Shown here: positions 59,483 to 64,000 of the stretch, one piece after another
How the letters are laid out: each line of letters starts with the position of its first letter
How positions within the stretch are numbered: position 1 is the stretch's first letter
Assembly (NCBI GenBank): GCA_951804985.1
Contig: OX638130.1
Coordinates: 113,287,593-113,351,592, forward strand
Reading direction: 5' to 3'
Length of the DNA stretch: 64,000 nt
DNA from: Dryomyza anilis
Lineage: Eukaryota > Arthropoda > Insecta > Diptera > Dryomyzidae
Program-made: the position numbers and the translations under genes
Notes under the pieces: generated by a model
The model's database searches: none
What the model was told of the DNA's origin: nothing
The model's input: only the letters and a program-made list of their open reading frames with translations

Positions 59483-60940
59483 TTCACTATGTCACTAAAC
59501 ATTTTAATTTGTACTCAAAAAGCTCAATGTTTAGCACAAATTTACATTTTTACTTTTCACCTAAAATTATATTGTTCACTCAAAATTAAATTTTCACTCA
59601 AAATAAATTTTTTTACTCTAAATTAAAATTATCACTTAAAATTCAATTTATCACTCAAAATTCCATTTTTCACTCAAAATTAAATTCTTCACTTAAAATT
59701 CAATTTATGACTCAAAATTCCAAAAATCAAAATTAAAATTTTTACTCAAAATTCAATTTTTCACTCAAAATTAAATTTTCACTAAAAATTCAATTTTTCA
59801 CTCAAAATTCAATTTTTCACTCAAAATTCCATTTTTAATTAAATATTAAACTTTTCACTCAAAATTAAATTTTTCACTCAAATTCAATTTTTCTCTCAAA
59901 ATTCAATTTTTCACTCAAAATTAAATTTTTCACTCAAAATTAAATTTTCACTAAAAATTCAATTTATCACTCAAAATTCAATTTTTCACTCAAAATTCAA
60001 TTTTTCACTCAAAATTCAATTTTTCACTCAAAATTCCATTTTTCAATATTCAACTTTTCACTCAAAATTAAATTTTTCACTGAAATTCCATTTTCCATTA
60101 TATATTCAATTTTTCACTCAAAATTAAATTTTTCACTCAAATTCAATTTTTCTCTCAAAATTCAATTTTTCACTCAAAATTCAATTGTTCACTCAAAATT
60201 AAAATTTTTACTCAAAATTCAATTTTTCACTAAAAATTCAATTTTTCACTCCAAATTCAATTTTTCACTCAAAATTCCATTTTCCATTATATATTCAATT
60301 TTTCACTCACAATTAAATTTTTCACTCAAATTCAATTTTACTCTCAAAATTCAATTTTTCACTCAAAATTCAATTTTTTACTCAATATTTTAAATGTTTC
60401 AATAAAAAAATTAAATTTTGCACACAAAATTCAATTTTTCATTAAAAATTAAATTTTTCACTCAAATATATACTCTAAATTCTGTTTTCAACTTATAATA
60501 AATTTTTCACTCAAAATTCAATTTTCACTCAAATTCAATGTTCACTCAAATTCAATTTTCACTCAAAATAATTTTTTTTTCACTGAAGATTAAATTTTTC
60601 ACTTAAAAGTCAATTTTACACTCAAATTTCCAAATTTCACTCAAAATTCCATTTTTGACTTAAAATTCAATTTTTCACTCAAAATTCAATTTTTCTCTCA
60701 AATTCAATGTTTCTCTCAAAATTTAATTTGTCACTCAAAATTCAATTTATCCCTAAAAATTCATCAAAATTAAATTTTTTCAAATAATTAAAATTTACAC
60801 TTAATTTTTCACCCAAAGTATAATTTTTCACTCAAATTTATAAATTTTACTCAAAATTAAATCTCTACTCAAAACTGAATTTTCACTCAAAATTAAATTT
60901 TCACTAAAAATTCCTTTTTTCAATAAAAATAAATTTTGCA
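59483..60940 (-). repeat. 19-bp satellite D, unit TTTTTCACTCAAAATTCAA
   Basis: About 75 units, the reverse complement of TTGAATTTTGAGTGAAAAA, i.e. the GAGTG variant of the 19-bp family, in inverted orientation to arrays A and C. Units with CCATTTTTC and ATTAAATTTTTC, and larger repeated phrases (CCATTTTCCATTATATATTC at about 60087 and 60276) mark internal block duplication of roughly 190 bp (10 units). Confidence 0.94.
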
Positions 60941-62048
60941 CATCTTTCAAAATGTAAACTATGTCAAAATGTCTTTACCATATATTAATAATAATATGAA
61001 CAAATATTTTTATATTAAAAATAAAATATAAATTGAATTTTCTGCATTTTCTTAAATATAATATGTATTCAAATAAATAAAATTTATCTGCATAAAATGC
61101 AGCTGCATTTTGGCAACATCTACTAATACAATTCCACATGCTGTGTACTTTATGCGCGAAATTCACTTGGTTTCCTTTTGCGTGTCAGACACAGAGACAG
61201 ATGCAAAGTAAACACTGAAGTAGCAGCAGCCTCAGCCCCAACAGCAGCAGTAGTAAATTGCAGCCTCCGCTGTTAGTAGTTGCAGCAATTGCCGCAGCAA
61301 CGGAGGAAGTGCGCTTACTTCCGTTTGGCGGAAATTCCTTGGTGTGCATCTCAAAAAGGCAGCTGGGATTCGACAGGCAGCAGTATTTGGCATTCGTTGC
61401 TACCAAGTAGATGTTGCTGCTACTGGCAACATTTAAGTGAATAAAAGAAAAACACATTTGCGGCAACAACAGCGCAAGTTAACAATTTCATCAATTGCAG
61501 AATTGATGACATTTGTAGCGGGCAGCAGAATTTAGTAGTTGACTTTAATGGTAGTGCAGCTGTTTGATGCTGCTGTAGCAACTTGCACACAGCAGCATCA
61601 AACAGCTGCTGCTCTTGTTGCTGATGTCTTCTTCATGGAGTGTGCAAACAATAAAAATCATTTAAGCAAGACAAACACGCTAAGAGCAAACAACGAATAC
61701 AAAAATTTAAAAAAATAAAAAACTGAAAATGAAAAAATTCGCTGAAAAATTGCAAGCGGAATTTCACTTAAGTGCTAAAGCAACGCAGCAATTGCATTTG
61801 TCTTGTGGGAGGGAGTCACGCAACTTGTTCGTTTTCTATACACACACACACTCAAAAAACACTTGAGACGTAGCGGAGGCGCAGACCGAATTTCGTTGGG
61901 AATTCTTTAAAAATTCTACTTAAAATGTATAGAAAATTGTCTGCAGTTTAACGAGCTGCTGCAAAAATAGCGAAACATATATAAAATAATCAAATAAAAG
62001 TAGTACTTTGTTCGATTTGTGTTGATGCGCAAATAATAAAATTTTAAT
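60941..62048. other. Noncoding stretch with CAG-rich patches
   Basis: 61195-61640 is GC-richer with GCAGCAGC, CAACAGCAGCAG and TGCTGCTG words. AGCTGTTTGATGCTGCTGT (about 61559) and CAGCATCAAACAGCTGCTG (about 61592) are inverted partners forming a stable hairpin. No splice-supported frame. Confidence 0.5.
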
Positions 62049-62140
62049 TTATTGCTCTCAATGATGTCATTGCTCAAATTGCTCTCAATGCCTTTACTGC
62101 TCCCATTGTTGACATTGCTCTTATTGCTTTGAAAGTATTC
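62049..62140. repeat. Short degenerate ATTGCTCTCAATG tandem
   Basis: Six or seven irregular copies (ATTGCTCTCAATG, ATTGCTCAA, ACTGCTCCC, ATTGCTCTT) 12-18 bp apart. Confidence 0.6.
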
Positions 62141-62799
62141 CGTTATAATAGTTTTTGTCTTAGATATTTAATAATTTTATATCTTAAATTTTTTCAATTA
62201 GTGTGTATTTTAAAGATCCCTGTTCCATTGGACGTATGCGTGATAAATAATTGAGTAATGCATTAAAAGTATCAATTCAATTATTCAATAAAAATTCAAT
62301 TAATAAAAAAAAAAAATTAAAAAAAAAATCAATTTTACAAATTTAATTTATCATTATTAATTCAAATTTTCACTAAAAAAATTTAATAATAAAAATATGT
62401 ATTACATATATTTGTTAAACATTTCACTTGTAATATTGGTTGTATGGGTAACATTAATAACGAAGCGCATTAATTGTCTTGCTTACCAGACAAAAACTCA
62501 TTATTTGTTTTTCCTTATTTTACTAAAAAATCTCTGATTTGCATTAAGATAAAAAAGAAAAAAATATTTTTAGTAGCATAGCAGTCTGCGCAGCAAAATT
62601 CATTAAATACATCAACCATTGAACGAACGTCTTTGAATGCAAGCAAAAATGCGCACTTTTCGCTCCAATAATTTTGCAATTTGCAACAATATTTCTTTTT
62701 ATTTTGCATAAAATACTTTGTAGCAACAACTACAAATTTTCTGTTGTACAAAAAAAGCATATTAAAGACAAATAGTCGCACATAACATACGCAATTTTA
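62141..62799. other. AT-rich stretch, nothing identified
   Basis: Includes a small relic of TTCAAATTTTCACTAAAAAA (about 62361) resembling the 19-bp family. An 88-codon minus-strand frame (62515-62781) is Phe/Cys/Lys-rich with no domain. Confidence 0.45.
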
Positions 62800-63810
62800 T
62801 GCGACACAACATTTTTCATGTGTGCGCGCGTATTACATATGCGCCTGACTGCCGCACAAGCTTAAATGTTTTAAATCCTACTTTATGCTGGTGTTATCTG
62901 CAACATTTTCACTTTGATTTAGTTGCTGTGTGTTGTTTTTTTGTTATGTTTGCAACATGCTGCGCTTGCAACATTCTGCACTTTTGGAATTTTCATTAAG
63001 CAAAGTTTGGTGCATGTTGATTACGTCGTCGGTATTGGATGCGCCCTCACAATTATGTGTTATAAAGTGGGCGTGGTGGTGGAAAACAGGATGTGCCACA
63101 ATACTAGACAATGCATTGTAACTTTGATTTTTTTTCTTTTACACAACACAAAGTCTCTACTATACAGAATAGTGTCTGTGTGCCTGCGTGTTGCCTGCCA
63201 TATATGCCAAAAATTTTATTACAATTTTGTGAATTGATTCTTGTGGCTTCTGTTGCTGCTTCGGTGTGCGTTAGTAACAGCAGTTCGTACGTTGTTGCCA
63301 ACAATGCTGCGTATTGCAACAAACACGTAGTTGTTACTGCATGTTATTGCGTTCGTTATTGTTGTAGTTTGCATGTTGTTGTGCCCCCTCCCCACTTCAG
63401 GTTGCACATCCTTTCATTCTTTAGTCTTACTACCTACAAAACAGACACCAAAAGACCCACCCAAATACTTGACATCTTTGCATTGCGCATTGTCTCTCTG
63501 AGTTGGCTGATAAGACAAACAGAACGAAGTGTGTTCGTATGGTGTGACGTGAAAGGATTTTTGCGAATTTGCAAAAGGTTTTCATCGAGAGTATTGTGTA
63601 TTCCCTCCAACACTTGATATTCTTGGGCCAAAAGCCTTTGTTTATTGTCACAGCTCTGTGAAATTGAAATGCCGTACAAACTAAGAAACGTACGAAAGAC
63701 ACAAAAATGCGCAGGGTGCTGATGCAAATTGATAAAATATTGATTTTGGGATTTTACTTGCAATTTGCAGTAGTTGTCTTTCTTTAGCATCAACAACAAC
63801 ACAATGCTTT
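62800..63810. other. GC-richer block with long overlapping frames on both strands
   Basis: The longest non-repetitive frame of the window (plus strand, 63111-63617, 168 codons) is Cys/Val/Ser/Tyr-rich, partly from GTTGTTGC triplets. Antisense frames of 90 and 122 codons (63430-63802) overlap it. The 122-codon frame has a more protein-like middle (NKQRLLAQEYQVLEGIHNTL), but no start context, domain or splice signals decide the matter. It may be an unspliced exon remnant, a lncRNA or chance. Confidence 0.22.
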
Positions 63811-64000
63811 GTAAAACAATGCAAAAGTTAAAAGAAAAATGCTAAGATATTCATTATTGCTTCAATAGGCAAAATTTTCAGTTGTCACTATTTTGAGTTT
63901 TTATTTTTTTCACTTATAAATCTTTATCTAGTAATTTATATTTTATTGAATCCTATTTTTATAGAAATTATATCTTAATTTATTAAAAATCATCGTGAAA
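63811..64000. other. AT-rich end of window
   Basis: No feature seen. Confidence 0.5.

Noticed and set aside
63111..63617. A genuine 168-residue protein
   Set aside because: Composition follows GTTGTTGC triplets, antisense frames are equally open, and there is no domain; kept only as an uncertain block.

Overview
The window looks like noncoding DNA (intergenic or deep intron) from a higher (schizophoran) fly. The evidence is very AT-rich sequence, abundant CAA/CAG and TTG/CTG triplet tracts, CTAAT-like branch sites at the best exon candidates, a tRNA-derived SINE whose body carries a GCCGTTCGGATTCGGC / ACTGTAGGTCCC core that I associate with fly SINEs, and very large simple satellites. The family-level assignment is from memory and unsure. 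No complete protein-coding gene and no protein domain family could be recognised. The long open frames at 16.2-17.6, 25.4-26.4, 12.2-13.1 and 43.3-44.0 kb are only stop-free readings of tandem repeats.

Layout. 0-6.35 kb: a 5.9-kb perfect AATATA array followed by mixed AAAAT/AAAAAT. 6.35-8.9 kb: AT-rich DNA with a tight cluster of 14 CGATA/TATCG motifs (7.7-8.1 kb). 8.9-10.5 kb: a degenerate AATTCTTCCC repeat with an embedded hairpin MITE. 10.9 kb: a 99-bp mini-MITE. 12.2-13.2 kb: an 11-bp satellite. 14.9-15.0 kb: a 32-bp palindromic tandem. 16.3-17.5 kb: an ATATTTTT array. 18.4-19.1 kb: a terminal-inverted-repeat element. 19.4-21.0 kb: an 11-bp array running into a larger diverged repeat. 22.6-31.1 kb: three arrays of one 19-bp family, plus a 9-bp TACTATTAA array. 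33.4-35.4 kb: an 11-bp satellite split by an 861-bp long-inverted-repeat transposon. 36.5-40.5 kb: hairpins, transposon-like debris and a 21-bp array. 42.9-48.9 kb: four related 8-bp arrays. 50.9-52.4 kb: a fold-back element next to a Helitron-like element with internal minisatellites. 55.0-55.3 kb: the SINE. 57.2-57.6 kb: a second, inverted copy of the Helitron-like element. 59.5-60.9 kb: a fourth 19-bp array.

Genes. The best coding evidence is two small exon-like segments with good splice signals and raised GC: 58050-58100 on the plus strand (51 nt) and 40786-40858 on the minus strand (73 nt). Weaker candidates lie at 22426-22471 (-), 45140-45312 (-), 21326-21401 (+) and 47491-47586 (+). 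They lie on both strands and are far apart, so the window probably sits within or between large-intron genes. None could be assigned to a named gene.

The main themes are how a few short tandem-repeat families have spread, inverted and homogenised locally, and how transposons carry or interrupt such arrays. I found no convincing new molecular system. The strongest leads are the inverted pair of minisatellite-bearing Helitron-like elements, the same-locus spread of 8-bp and 19-bp repeat families, and the exon candidates.
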